Of a DNA stretch of 64,000 bases, positions 11,640 through 23,069 are shown one piece after another (position 1 is the stretch's first letter; the number at the start of each line of letters is the position of its first letter). Origin of the DNA: Megaleporinus macrocephalus (lineage: Eukaryota > Chordata > Actinopteri > Characiformes > Anostomidae); NCBI GenBank assembly GCA_021613375.1, contig CM038709.1, forward strand, positions 32,440,415 to 32,504,414. The letters are read 5' to 3'. The position numbers and the translations under genes are program-made. Below the pieces are notes generated by a model that had not been told where the DNA came from, did not search any database, and saw nothing but the letters and a program-made list of their open reading frames with translations.

Positions 11640-13480
11640 AGCTAAAAGCATTGTGAAATGTTAGAAAGAGAAACACCAACAACAACATCTTAAACAGGTG
11701 ATGTTATACTTGGGTATAAACACTCGTGCTTGGGTTTAAAAGGAGCATCCAGTAAAGGTTGTTGAGTCATGCTACCTTGCCAATAATACACCAGTAGGTT
11801 AAGACCGATGTTCCTTAACAAAATAAATGCCTGGGACCTTTACTCCCTCTGACAGCACTGTATTAAACCCAGTGTATTTCTGTAATTAATAGAATCACAT
11901 GAGCTCAGTAATACCTTTCTAAAACTCCTTATCACAAGGGCGTAGAATTAGCATAGACAGAAGTGACATGTCCCCACCAATATCCAGCGATTATTAAAAT
12001 GCCCCCACTAATAATTTAATCTCCTCCAGAAAAACAATCTGTCAATGTCTCATTAACCTAGAGGTGTAGAAAGGATTAAATCACGTTCTCTACTGGAGTC
12101 TTATAACACATATAGCCTGTGTGATTGGCTGTGCCTTTATCTGCTGCCATGTGAGACTCTGTAGCTGCGTTTAGTTGTTAGCAGCGCCAAAACTGGAAGA
12201 AGAACTTTCCAGTCATATGTGAGACTTACTGTGCAAGACTCATAGGTGTCAAAAGCGAGTGAGGATGGCAGCAAAAAAGAAGAAAGTGGACATAAAGAGC
12301 TATTTTTGAATAATAGCGCTAATGGCGATGCTAGGTTTTGGCACACAGCATACAACAGGCTAAAATCGTCAGTAGCTATGAATAACATAATTTGGAAATG
12401 AACTGCAGAACAAACTACCAACTGTCAATTAATTTAACATCATATAATTCATGAATTTAATTATGAATTGTTACTGTATAACAATTTATAATTGTACAAC
12501 ATATACTACATATGCTATAGTATAAAAGCAGGTAGAATAGCTTAACGTTGCTGTCCAATGAAAAAACAGGTAGACCAAACACATACTTTACTTAATACAA
12601 GTCAATGGAACCATAATTTTTTTTCAAGCTAGTTTGAAGTACTTTTATTGGTCCATTCATCATACAATTTTTAAACAATGTAAACGACCACTGTCATGTT
12701 CACATGATGTAGAAAACTCAGAATCGACAAAAATAGAGATTTTTCATGTTTTTTATTGGACAGCGACGATATGTAGTATATGTTTTTATTTTATCATGGA
12801 GCAAAGAGGGAAAAAAAAGACAACTGGGGTGGGGTGGTTAGGAAGAACATACATATATATTAAGAACATACAGAAATGGTGGTGACTTCTGTGGACTAAA
12901 GCTCATTAAGATGGACTGGAGCAAAGAAACATGCACTTGGGTTTAACAAATCCACCTTTTAAACTGATTCTGGAAACAGTGGTTGTCATGTTCTTTAGAC
13001 AGAGGAGGAAAAAGACCACCCACCATTGTTAATAGCCTAAAAAGCCAGTGTCTGTCATGGTATGGGGGAAGTGTTAGTGTCAGTGGCATGGGTAACTTGA
13101 ACATCTTTGAAGACACCATTAATGCTTTTTTTGGAAAACATATGCTGACATCCCTACACCTACTGTTTCAGCAATGCTAAACCACATCCTTCATGTGTTA
13201 CAACAGCATAGCTTTGTAGAGAATGTAGGTGCCTGCAGTTCAGACCTGTCTCCAACTGAAACAGTGCGCATTAAGAAGCACAGTATACAACAGCAGAAAT
13301 GCCGCACTGAGTCACTGAAGTGTCATGTTCAGCAACAATAAAAAGAATGACATTTTTCCTACTACAACAATTAATTTTCTCAATTCTCAAACAATTACCA
13401 AGCATTGCTAAAAGGAAAGGTGATGTAACGCAGTGTAACATGTGTAACATATGATCTCTCCCTACTTCTTTGTTGAAGGC
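11640..13480 (+). mobile_element. Tc1/mariner-like transposon, copy B, split by an insertion
   Basis: The 5' portion is at 11640-11890: an AACAGGTGATG...GGGTTTAAAAGGAGCATCC leader, then remains of the helix-turn-helix coding region near 11820-11880. The 3' portion resumes at about 12870. It includes AGAGGAGGAAAAAGACC near 13005, SVMVWG at 13051-13068, the HMLTS-type block, and the C-terminal tail with GGTGATGTAACGCAGTG near 13420. About 1 kb of foreign sequence lies between (11890-12870), including a MITE. The coding frame has many stops. Confidence 0.7.
12499..12783. mobile_element. MITE with about 38-bp terminal inverted repeats, nested in Tc1 copy B
   Basis: The outer arm ACATATACTACATAT (12499-12513) is the exact reverse complement of 12769-12783. 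The inner arm starting CGTTGCTGTCCAAT (12546-12568) pairs with 12746-12768 at about 21 of 23 positions. On the right the two arm segments are adjacent. On the left they are separated by 32 bp (12514-12545), so the left terminus has gained a small insertion. There is no coding capacity. No clear target-site duplication was seen, so the superfamily is open. Confidence 0.65.
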
Positions 13481-15180
13481 TTCAGCTTTAGAATAAGTAT
13501 TTACATGCATTACATTACATTACATTAATTATTCATCATTATTGTTTCAGTTTTTTTCTTGATTTCTAGTTTTAAAATGTTTAGAGGAGATTTATTTTAC
13601 CTAACAAAACTATTTAAAACCTTGTGTGTTAATTTGGTTATTCTGGATATCACATAAAAAGCTATACTCCTATTGTCAGCATTGTAAACTTATCCCCTTT
13701 AGATTACATGTGTACTGTGTGAATGACATTTTCATTAAATTTATTTTGAATGGTTTGAGTCTGTTTTTCTTATTTTCTCAGTGTAATAACGACAATTTGG
13801 CAACAACGTAAAACCTGTTGGCTAGACTGTATGCACTGCAACAATTTTATGACAAGGTTAAAAAATCTTTTCTATAGACAGATACATATACAATAATTGA
13901 AAGTTTGAATCTGCAGTTTTGAGACATTTTCACTGATTATAAGCAAGCAATAATGTAAAATCACACCATAATTTACTGGCGGTAGCAATAACAGCAACTT
14001 TTGAAGTGTTAACCTTCGTTAGAGTGGTGAAGTTAAAAGGATTCATGCACTAGCTCATTGAGTAGAAAAGGACCTGCACCTGTGTTCTAACTATATCAAT
14101 AAGGTAATAAATAACTTTGAAAGCAACACATTTTTGTTACTTTTGTATTGAATTCATTTTATTAGTGTTTTAATGTTACATAGGGTACCTACATACCAAA
14201 ACAGAGTGTCTGCATATGTAATTCTCAGATGACTTAAGACTTGTGTGGATGTGTGGTGAGCGGAGGTGTCTGTGTTTCGCCTGTTTAAGATTTAATTTAA
14301 CCCGTGGCAGTGGCACGATTGAGAATATGTAAGGTTTTTTTGTGGGCTGGCTGTGGTGCTGCTGTAATTGCAGAAGTCCCCCCTTAACTGGCAGGCTTCC
14401 CCCTGGTCCACACTTATGCGGTGTAGGGTTTGGAACAGGGCCATGCCTGCAGGCTGCCCGTGGCTGGCCCTTCCCCAGCAACCTCCCTCCACAGTCTTGC
14501 ATACTCAGCCCTGCTGCTCCTGCTACCGGGAATCCAGCGTGGAGCATGAGGATGAGGAAGGAGCTGCTTCATCTGCCTCATTTGCTAAACAGTTTCCTCT
14601 TCTGCTTTATACCTTCCTCCTTGTATAGTGATATAAAAATGATATCATTTTTATATATTTTTATATTACCTATTTTTTTCCACTTTAGTTAAAATCTATA
14701 GGTTGAACTTCTACTGGGATGTCTCCAGCATAATAGTAGGTTAGGATAAGTCTTCTGAAAAACTTCTGTAAAGCTTAATTTCTTTTTTAGAATAAAACTG
14801 TAGATTTGTGTTTTCTCCGTGCAATGTGCCGCAGGGGGAACTGCCAATGTCTGGCAGGAAGAAAAAAACAAACAAACAATATTTCAGATATTTCTTTTTT
14901 TAGTGGAGTTTATTGATTGGTTTCGGAAGGCAGTCAATCGATCTGTGTTTTTTTTTAATATTTAATAATTCTGACTTGTTTACAGGTTCACTGGTGTGCT
15001 TTATCTCGGAAGGAAACAGACTTGTGGATTTTATAGATCACACAGAATAAAAACAAACGTCAATGGTGAAACTGTAGTAGTCTTTACTGCACATTTTTTC
15101 TGGAACGTTCTGCAACCAAACGCTGTAATAATGTACAGAGCTTACACCCACTTGTAAGCTGTAACCATAGCGATCATCCC
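13481..15180. other. AT-rich spacer with one GC-richer block
   Basis: Mostly unique AT-rich DNA. A short (CATTA)n microsatellite lies at 13508-13526. 14330-14610 is GC-richer, with overlapping open frames on both strands (for example 14342-14692 plus, 14176-14547 minus). None resembles a known protein, so the block may be conserved noncoding DNA. Confidence 0.45.
14631..14656. repeat. 26-bp perfect palindrome
   Basis: The sequence reads identically on both strands, centred on GATATC, with ATATAAAAAT arms. It could form a cruciform. In AT-rich DNA a palindrome this long is uncommon but may be neutral. Confidence 0.8.
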
Positions 15181-15309
15181 AATCCAATTTGTCAGAGCTA
15201 TGGCCATTTGTTGCATTAATACCTTATTTGTTAGTATATATTTATAACGGTATGCATGTGTGTGTGTGTGATAGATATATTCTTCTGCTTAGTGTAATAT
15301 TTTTTATGC

Positions 15310-15310
<1 letters not shown>

Positions 15311-15374
<64 letters not shown>
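15311..15374. repeat. (TG)n microsatellite
   Basis: About 32 uninterrupted TG units, preceded by a short TGTG patch near 15256. They create valine/cysteine dipeptide open frames that are artefacts. Such tracts can adopt Z-DNA and are highly polymorphic. Confidence 0.95.
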
Positions 15375-15378
<4 letters not shown>

Positions 15379-15496
15379 ATCATTCTGAGGTCCAGCTGTT
15401 TATGTGGTCTTCACTGTGTTGGACGTCGGCAACCTCAGTCTCTGACCACACGCCCTGAGAGGAAAGACTGTGAATTGTTATGCACATGCCAAATGC

Positions 15497-15665
15497 TGAG
15501 AAAGAAAGAAAAGCAGAGATGGAGGGAAGAGAGAAAATGGAGAGAGACAGAAAGAGCACAGAAAAAAGAAAAAAAGCAATGACACAGAAAGAGGGAATGT
15601 AAAAAGAGAGAAAACAGGGAGACAAGAGAAACAGAGAGAGAAAAATAGAAAAAGGGAAGAGAAAT
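15497..15665. repeat. Purine-rich (GA/GAAA) tract
   Basis: About 170 bases almost entirely A and G on the plus strand, with imperfect AGAGA and GAAAG units. The open frames across it are low-complexity artefacts. Long polypurine tracts can form triplex DNA. Confidence 0.85.
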
Positions 15666-16754
15666 TCACAGGCTTTACAGGTCCATTTTAAACATGGTAG
15701 CTTTCTCTCTGAGCCGCTGTGGTCAGACTGCATAGTGGTTCAGTGGGGGTCCTGGGTGACATGTACATCTGACAGTGCTCAGGAATCCCCCTGACTTTTT
15801 TTCTCTGTTCATACCACACGCACGCAAATGACCATGAGTGATGCCCATCCGCACGTCACACTGCTGACTCACATCGCACATTCCCACATGTGCTCTCTCT
15901 TTCTCTCTTTCTTTGTCTCTTTATCCATCTATATCTGTCTCACACATAGGTATAGTGTATGTACATTTCTGATACTTGCGCTGCATCTTCTTTGAAGCGT
16001 GTTTGTTTTCTCTGTTGTCATCTATTCATATTTTTGGGTGTTTTTTCAACAAAGTTTAAAAAACTGAAAGATGAGGAGCAAAGAGCATCGAGCCCTGCCA
16101 ATGACTGTGAAAAAAGAGACAACTTGATTACAGGCCACAAAGATGGTGGAAGCGGCAGCGGCAGCAGGGCCCAGTGGCAGGGGAGGAGGCAGTGAGGATG
16201 CTTGCATGTCAGCCAGTAAGGCTCTTCCGGCAGAGCAGCATGGCAGCCTGGTAGTGTTGGTTACAGCCCTCCAGCAACTTTTCAAGCTGGTGGTGGAAAT
16301 GAGTGTGATGGTTCAACAGCCATGTCTACTGTTTCAAAAGGCAGCACAGAGGATTTGGTGCAGGGGGCGTCCCTGGATCAGTTGCAGTTACAGCTTGCCG
16401 TACTGGTCGCCCTTCATGCTGCTCCAGCACCATGAGGGAAGACTGGTGGTGTGCGTGGCCAAGGCATGTTTATTTACTGTGACAGTGGCGGGGATGACTT
16501 GCCCCTATGTGCCACAGGGACTAGCTCAGACTCACTTTGTAGATCACTGGGACGGTTGATGATTGAGTGGGGGGGCTGTGTAGCATCCCACTACTGGCTC
16601 ATTCAGCCATGGACACGCAGGGAGGTGTGGCCATGCAGAGCAGTGACGCACAGGGCACCACAGGGCCGTTACACTCTCAGGAAGATGTTAGTATTATGTT
16701 AGTTTTGTTAGCTAAAAGTGGTGTAGATGTGTTGCATGGGGTATATTCAAGATT
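15666..16754 (+). other. Unidentified region with an ORF cluster
   Basis: 15666-16050 includes a CT-rich patch (15895-15940). 16050-16740 is GC-richer and carries overlapping plus-strand open frames, the longest being 16143-16559 (138 codons, starting with an alanine-rich run from a GCGGCA repeat). I recognise no domain. The segment lies directly before a LINE tail and might be a decayed retroelement gag-like region or a chance frame. Length alone does not show a gene. Confidence 0.25.
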
Positions 16755-17228
16755 CATGAAAGATTCATGAAAGACACGCAACAAAATGCTTCTCTGTCCT
16801 GGCACCCAGATGGTGGAACGAACTTCCACTGGCTGTCCGAACAGAGAACTCGCTCGCGGTCTTCAAACGCAGACTAAAGACCTATCTCTTTGTGAAGCAC
16901 TTAGAAACACTAATATACTAAAGTACTGGTATAAACTGTAATTGCACTTTATCTTCTAGGAGCACTGGCTAAGTACTGCACTTGTACTGTATGTAGTCTT
17001 GTATTTGTTCTCTTCTCTGTAGGTGTTCCAGTCTTGCTAGGTATTGCGTTGTCTTTTTTTCTAGGTATCAGCACTGGCCCTGTGTTATGGCAGTGTTTGA
17101 GTATAAGAGTAGTTTGGACTTAAACCTGTTTGTACTAGATAGAGATACATACTCTAACCGAACACTAAGCACTTTTGTAAGTCGCTCTGGATAAGAGCGT
17201 GTCCTAAATGCCGTAAATGTAAATGTAA
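16755..17228 (+). mobile_element. 5'-truncated LINE (L2-type) 3' end
   Basis: The last codons of a LINE ORF2 are intact at 16796-16921. They read VLAPRWWNELP..., then a basic FKRRLKTYLF block and a stop, typical of the C-terminus of fish L2-clade elements. A 300-bp 3' UTR follows. It ends in the familiar fish LINE tail GTCGCTCTGGATAAGAGCGT and finishes with short tandem TAAATG units (17213-17228). No reverse transcriptase remains. Confidence 0.75.
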
Positions 17229-17587
17229 GTATTGTGCTGGGTCGTGGGGTTGATGTTATGGGTTGTTGTGTGTTTAGACATGACCTGCCGGTTACCCCTC
17301 AGTTCAGCAGTGCTGGTGTGTCCATTGCTGTTCAGTAAAAGAGCATTCTGAAGTTGGTAAACATCAAAGATTGTTAAAAGATACATAGAACATGGAACTT
17401 CTAACTCCTGAAACCTGTAAAAAAACTGTGAAAAGAATGAAACCTGTAATAAAGGCAAAGGGTCACACTGTAACATTTAGTTGTCGAGCATAGGTGCAAT
17501 ATATCAACTTATTGCAATTCATATTCAGTGTCCTGTATAGAGGGTGTTTATATTACTCTCTATGTGTGTGTGTATGTTTAGGAGTGA

Positions 17588-17635
<48 letters not shown>

Positions 17636-17739
17636 ATGTATGTTTGTGTCGCATGTGCAAAGTGAAATGCCTTCTGGGTATTGTGAGGCAGAGCTTTAAG
17701 GTATGATATGTTAATAAAATGTGTCAAGATGTCTGGATC
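17229..17739. other. Spacer with TG microsatellite
   Basis: Unique sequence apart from a (TG)n run at 17592-17628, flanked by TATGT and GAGTGAGTG variants. The minus-strand open frame at 17204-17476 is partly in the LINE tail and is not a gene. Confidence 0.6.
17592..17628. repeat. (TG)n microsatellite
   Basis: About 18 TG units ending in CGCGCA, with imperfect TG-rich sequence upstream from 17562. Confidence 0.9.
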
Positions 17740-18700
17740 CCCATTCTCTCTTTATAAACAAACTTGCGGCATGAACTGAGCTAATTAGCGAGCCCATCTG
17801 CTCACTTTGAGCAAAGTTAGTGATATTTAGCAGAGAAACTGTAAAAAAGACAAGCTCAGTTTTTCCCAGCAGATGACAAGTGTTATAAATCGCAATTCAA
17901 TTCCCCCGCCTGCAGCCCCCGCTTTTCAGTTTTCCCCCCGACACTAAAAATATTCGTTCAGTTATTTCCTTTTTACCGGGCTGTGGGTGTTTTGCTGCGT
18001 CTGTGTGCCTTTCTTTCTTGTTTTATGGCCCTAATGAGGAAATGTGTACACTCTCATACACCCGCATACAACTTTAATTCAATATTGTGAAATTGTCAGG
18101 CTTTTTGCTAATCGCTTCGTCTCCGATATCCTTTAAGGAGGTGGGTGTGTGGATAAAACGCTCTGGCATATTCCCCAGTTTCAATACGTTTGTTGTTGTT
18201 TTTTTTTTTCGTTTTTTTTTGCCTGTTCCTCTTCAGAAATAGAATGGAAGTATATGGGCATATGAAGACGGAGCCGTGCTATTCCCTGAACAGCATCATG
18301 CAAAGCTGTTAGCAGCAATTTGCTGATAGTACACTGATTGCAGCCGGCCCAGGCCCCAGCCAATGTGCATGCTAAGCAGTGTGCCAGTGAGATGGGGGGG
18401 CGGGGGGTGAGCCGAACACTCCATCTGCTCTTTCTGCTCCCCTGCACTGATGGAAGACTACGCTAATCTGGTTACTTGTCAGGACAGGTTAGTGAAAGCA
18501 GGCAAACGGCGGAGGCCGGGGCTAAACTGGTTGGCTGCTGCCAACGGCGCCGCTCTCACCCCCGCACTTTGGAATGTTAGATTTGGCACAGGCTCCCCCC
18601 CATAATCAGCTCCGCGAAAGACTAACCAAGTCTCACACTGAGGAGCACCAGCAGGAACACCCACACCAAAAACTCAGCCTTCTTCCTTTCACACATGATG
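17740..18700. promoter_or_regulatory. Candidate conserved noncoding block
   Basis: Non-repetitive DNA of mixed composition with C-rich patches (17900-17940) and a GC-rich part (18340-18640). It contains homeodomain-like TAAT words and no open frame longer than about 90 codons. The absence of transposon sequence over nearly 1 kb suggests constraint, but this is inference. Confidence 0.25.
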
Positions 18701-20570
18701 TGATACTATGGATGCTTTATATTTGAAAGGGGAGATTTTGTAGTCTTGTTGTTCAGTGAAATGTTAAAAGGACTATGTAGACTTTGAGTGCTTTCATTGT
18801 AGACAAACTAGTCTACTACTACAAATAGTGGTAAATCTGAAACAGCAACCTCTTTGTATGTACTCTGCCATACATTGATAAAATAATAATGATTGATTAT
18901 AATAATTGATTAAAAATATTGGTCTTAGGCCAAGAAGGCACCAGGCAACATATTCCTAACCATGTCATGCACTAGCTTTTAGAAGCATTAAATGTTTCAG
19001 ATATCTGTTTCTTATAACCACCATTTTGAACAAAAGTAAATTAGTTTCTCTGTAACATAGCAAATCACATCTACACTTTTTCTTTTTCTGCGGAGGGTAA
19101 TAAAGTTATTACCTATTTAGATTGAGCCCCTTAAACTACAGGACTGTTGCCTTATTGTTGATGTCAAGACCCATTTGCTACTGTCAGTAAATTGCTAAAT
19201 TGTGAGCCCCCATATAAGCCGAAGAGTGTTGAATGTGTGAAATAATATATCTGAAAAGTTTTCACCACTGAATGTTTTAATGAATAGTTCGCCCCTGAAT
19301 GAAGCTTGTTTGCTCACTTGAGATAAACTAAAAGATTTCCTACACAAGATTTACTGCACTACACAGTCAGAGATACATGCCTTTTTTGAACATATCAAGC
19401 TTAAGGTTGGGTAAAGCTTGCTGAGCTATATGCTTTATTTGTAAAAAAAAAACAAAAAAACAAAAAACTATATATAAAAAAAAGACTATAAATTCTGTAG
19501 TTTAACAAGCTCTGTACATATTTTTGTACTCAGTGAAAACATGAAGGAGGTAAGAGGCTGGCTGATTGGAGCGCAATTAGAAACACAGAGAGGCTGAAAG
19601 TTTTAATAAGCAGCCATGTGTGCAGATCTGCAGAGAGAGACTGAAGTTGTCAAACAGGCACAGACAGCTGCCTCTCTGGCGTACTCCAGTATTTTTTTGT
19701 TTGTTTATTTGTTTTCTTGCTATGATTTGTTTTCCAAAAGCATTCACAATATGAATCTAAAGCAGTTCTGCTCAGACTGAGGAAGGTGCCAACTGACTTG
19801 CAGTTTATGACATCAAATGATAAGGTACAGTTATAGGCAAAGAAGTACAGTAGTTAGAATAATAGTGAGAAAGTTTAATCATAATTTGCTTACACTATAA
19901 AAAAAAGACATCTGGTATTTTCAAATTATACTTCAAAACCTTGTATACAGTGCCAAAGTCTCTTTGTATAGTTACCAACCAATTAAGCCAATATTAATAT
20001 AAAGGCAAATTAATAAATAAAGTATTTTGATCATATGATCTATCAGTGAATTTGCTTAGTCTTTTTTATATTTACAGTATTTACGTAAACCATCCAATAC
20101 CTATTTTGCATTATCAGTGCTTTATTGAAGAACACATATTCTTTATTTTGATATTTCTGATTCATTTTTGCATGTCTCTCAATCCCTTAAAGTTAAACAG
20201 ACTGAGCCTTTAAACAAAAGAGTATCTGTTCTTATTGGCTGCCCTGTAAACGCATTCTGAGCTAAACGCGTCTTTTAACTTCTGTATCAGTGGGTGCAGC
20301 TAAACCGTGGTAGGCTGAACAGACGTGTATGTAAATGATTAGGGTTTTCAAGATATTACACAAACAGTGAATTCAGAATAGGCTGTTTTCTTAAAGCTTA
20401 CATTTCATAGATGGACTTTATGACTTAAGCCTGAATGGATTGTGGAATTTTCTGAAAAAAAAAACAAAAAAAAAAACCAAGCAAATTAAATCATGTGTAC
20501 TGGTGCTGAAAATCTGTAAGATGGCTGAAGTGCAGAAGTCAGGAACTGAACTCGTTCTTCATACTGTATT
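18701..20570. other. AT-rich spacer
   Basis: No gene or recognisable element. A-rich runs occur at 19441-19490 and 20454-20480. No open frame of note. Confidence 0.6.
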
Positions 20571-20788
20571 CTTTTAACCAAACTTAACTGTTGCAAAAAA
20601 TACACTTACTATCAACATAAAATGTTTCAAATACTTTTTATTGCATTCTTGACTTTTACAACAACACTGTTTGTTTGTTGTGTACCTGACACAGGTGGAA
20701 TTGCACAGTGATGAGCTGCTGTTTCTCCTTTCTTCTGCACTAGACCTCCCCAACTCCTGTATTGCTACACAATGAAGGCTATGGGTAA

Positions 20789-20814
20789 ACACACACACAC
20801 ACACACACACACAC
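20789..20814. repeat. (CA)n microsatellite
   Basis: About 13 CA units. It lies inside a minus-strand open frame (20574-20903), where it encodes a valine/cysteine repeat, so that frame is artefactual. Confidence 0.9.
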
Positions 20815-21080
20815 ATGTCCATATATACAGCTTCTTCCCCATCTGCCACTGAAGGGGCCTCTCGTCTGGAGTGGGTGCGGCTGACAAGCAAGCCTACCGA
20901 CAACTCCCAGTCAATCAGCCACCTGGCCCCTCCTCCTTCAATCGCTCTGGCCGTGTGTGAGCCCCCACAACATTTTATTCAATTAAACAGCCCTCCTAAA
21001 TCCCAGACTACATCCTGTAGGCCTTAGATGTTGTTTGTCTCTGTAAGCAATTTAGGGCCGTAATGATTTTGTGACTTGTT

Positions 21081-21094
21081 ATGCTAATTAGCAT
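21081..21094. promoter_or_regulatory. ATGCTAATTAGCAT palindrome
   Basis: A perfect 14-bp palindrome with a TAATTA homeodomain core and flanking ATGC half-sites. LHX-, PAX- or POU-class homeodomain factors bind such words. Occupancy is unknown. Confidence 0.4.
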
Positions 21095-21327
21095 GGCATT
21101 CCCAGTCTGTGAGTTGTGGCTGTAGATTTATTGGCCGGTGGCTGGGAGAGAGAGAGGGAGAGAGAAAGAAAAGAAAAGAAGGTGCAGTAATTAATCCTGT
21201 TAACCAAGGATAATTGGGCAAAAAATAGCCCCTGCCAATGGCTTTAAGTGGAAGGAGTGGCAGTTAACCTTGTTTCCTGTGTTTTATTTAAGAGTTAATG
21301 TTTCCTCTTGTTTCCACTTCCTCTCAG

Positions 21328-21397
21328 GGTCCCCCCACAAATCCACAAGCCTGCTCCCTGGAACGACAGCGCTGGGTGAAGGGCCTGTGTCACTAAG
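21328..21397 (+). other. Candidate short exon with splice-like borders
   Basis: A pyrimidine-rich acceptor (TTCCACTTCCTCTCAG, ending 21327) precedes a GC-richer 70-bp segment. It ends in AAG followed by GTACAC. One of three frames is open throughout (from 21330), reading SPHKSTSLLPGTTALGEGPV. No start codon or matching neighbour exon was identified. It may be a noncoding-RNA exon, an internal exon of a gene spanning the window, or coincidence. Confidence 0.2.
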
Positions 21398-21420
21398 GTA
21401 CACACTGGTATAGTAGGGCA

Positions 21421-23069
21421 TATACCCACCTCTGAGGAGAGCAATTTACCGTATACTCAAGCTGTGAGTCTGTATTTTGACCTGCATTTTGATTCAGCCA
21501 CATTAGCACATCTGTGTTGAACAACTTGTAGATGTGTTGGTAATTTATGATCCTCAGGTAGATATTAAGTTATAAGTAATATGCTGCAAATATTTGTTAA
21601 AAATGTCTTATCTGTATGTTTAAAACTGGGAAAAGTCTGATACATACACTTTGGGATGGGGTCCCTTGGAAGGCACAGTTTACTAATTAACGTGGCTGTA
21701 GGTTTTCACTACAACAAAGAAAAAGCACAGAGATTGATTCAAGGGCGCATGATTCATGTTGGAAAATATCCTCACACATAAAATAAAGCTGGTATTGTTT
21801 TTTTTTGCACGCATCTATCTGCAGTAGTTTAGCTCTGCCCATTTACATGGAAGTTAAAAGGATTGTTTCAGAACCAATCAGAACAAAGGTCATTTACATG
21901 TGACACATGTGAAAAAAGTATTTTGTAAGACGGCATAATTGGTTGGAAGTGGGGTAAAAATAAAACAGTGGTTGTTTATAATGAAAACCATCATCCACAC
22001 TGGCCCTTTATTCTTTAAAATACTCAATCAAACTCAACTAAAAGGTTCTTTTAAGAAACCATAAGCGTTACTGCTATGTAACTGCTCTGACAAACCTGTT
22101 TCGATGCCTATATTTTCAAGCCACTGCTCCTGTTTACACTAAGCAGTACACCTAAACATTCAGTAATACATTCACCCTCAGTAATACATGGAGTTCATCT
22201 TTTGTGAAGCCACACGACTGAGCCTTGGATTTTATCTTCATGCCTCCTAAATACTGAGAAAACTGATCACTGCCAGTCATCTGTTGAATGGCTCTGGCCA
22301 TGTTCCATTCTATGGTGCCTTCTGCAGTAATGTGATATCAATTTTACTTCTAAGATCATTTTCTTAGCCGCTTGACAGACGTCTGGCCAATCTGAGCCAC
22401 GTTAAAAAAACGGGTCATTTCTCATTGTCTGATATAATTTAGCCTGTCTCGCACATACACTCATCGCTTCCATTTCATTTTGCCGAGTAAGAAAGCAGTT
22501 AAGGTTGAGGTTAAAGAAAACAGATCTGCATACAGAAAAGTACCCGATATTGCGATAACATGACCCGAAGTGGACAGTCTCTTTTCTTCTGCCTCTCTTA
22601 TCTTGTCCTTTGAAAAAATTGAAGAAGAGGAGGGACTCAATGGGGGGGCAATCCAGCCCATTACAGCTCAAACGACTCTAAGTAAACATGTAATTAATAG
22701 TAGAAGTTCAGCAGGGGCTCACTGAAGAGCTTAGGATCAGCTGCAATAACATCCATGGCTAACTCATTCCACACGCCACCTCACTTCCCTCTGGAACTCT
22801 ACTGTTTTCCTGCTTTCCATGCAGAGACACAGTAACTGCCTAATTTGACATGCTTTCCATGATCTTTTGAAAACACTTCAAAATGCGCTTCCTTTAAGAT
22901 ATTTCTCTTCTCCAGTTAATAAGAATAGACTGTGTGATTATATGTGTTTGTGTAAAAAATAAAAAATGACGATTAGTATCTTTAAAGAATGTTGTAATGA
23001 GTTTTGATATGCGCAACAATCCATCTGTGTAGCATCAAAGAAAAGCTAGTTGTAAGCCTTTAGTTATAA
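21421..23069. other. Spacer, mostly unique
   Basis: No gene. Minus-strand open frames at 22402-22671 overlap one another and look like no known protein. A possible dispersed-repeat copy lies at 21830-21990. Confidence 0.5.
21830..21990 (+). repeat. Possible dispersed repeat, copy 1
   Basis: It shares scattered words with 39615-39780 in the same order: AGTTTAGC followed by C/T and GCCCATT, then CCAATCA with an AACAAA run, then ATAAAAC. Similarity is weak and gapped. It may be an old nonautonomous element. Confidence 0.3.

Larger units (their letters stand above)
20815..21420. promoter_or_regulatory. Candidate conserved noncoding block with homeodomain palindrome
   Basis: Non-repetitive apart from a GA-rich patch at 21150-21180. 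It contains a 14-bp homeodomain/POU-like palindrome at 21081-21094 and several TTAACC/TAATTAAT words between 21185 and 21300. It ends in a 70-bp segment with splice-site-like borders (21328-21397). Density of such words and lack of decay suggest regulatory DNA. Confidence 0.3.

Noticed and set aside
15189..15582. Open frames of cysteine/valine repeats
   Set aside because: They are translations of the (TG)n microsatellite and the adjoining purine tract.
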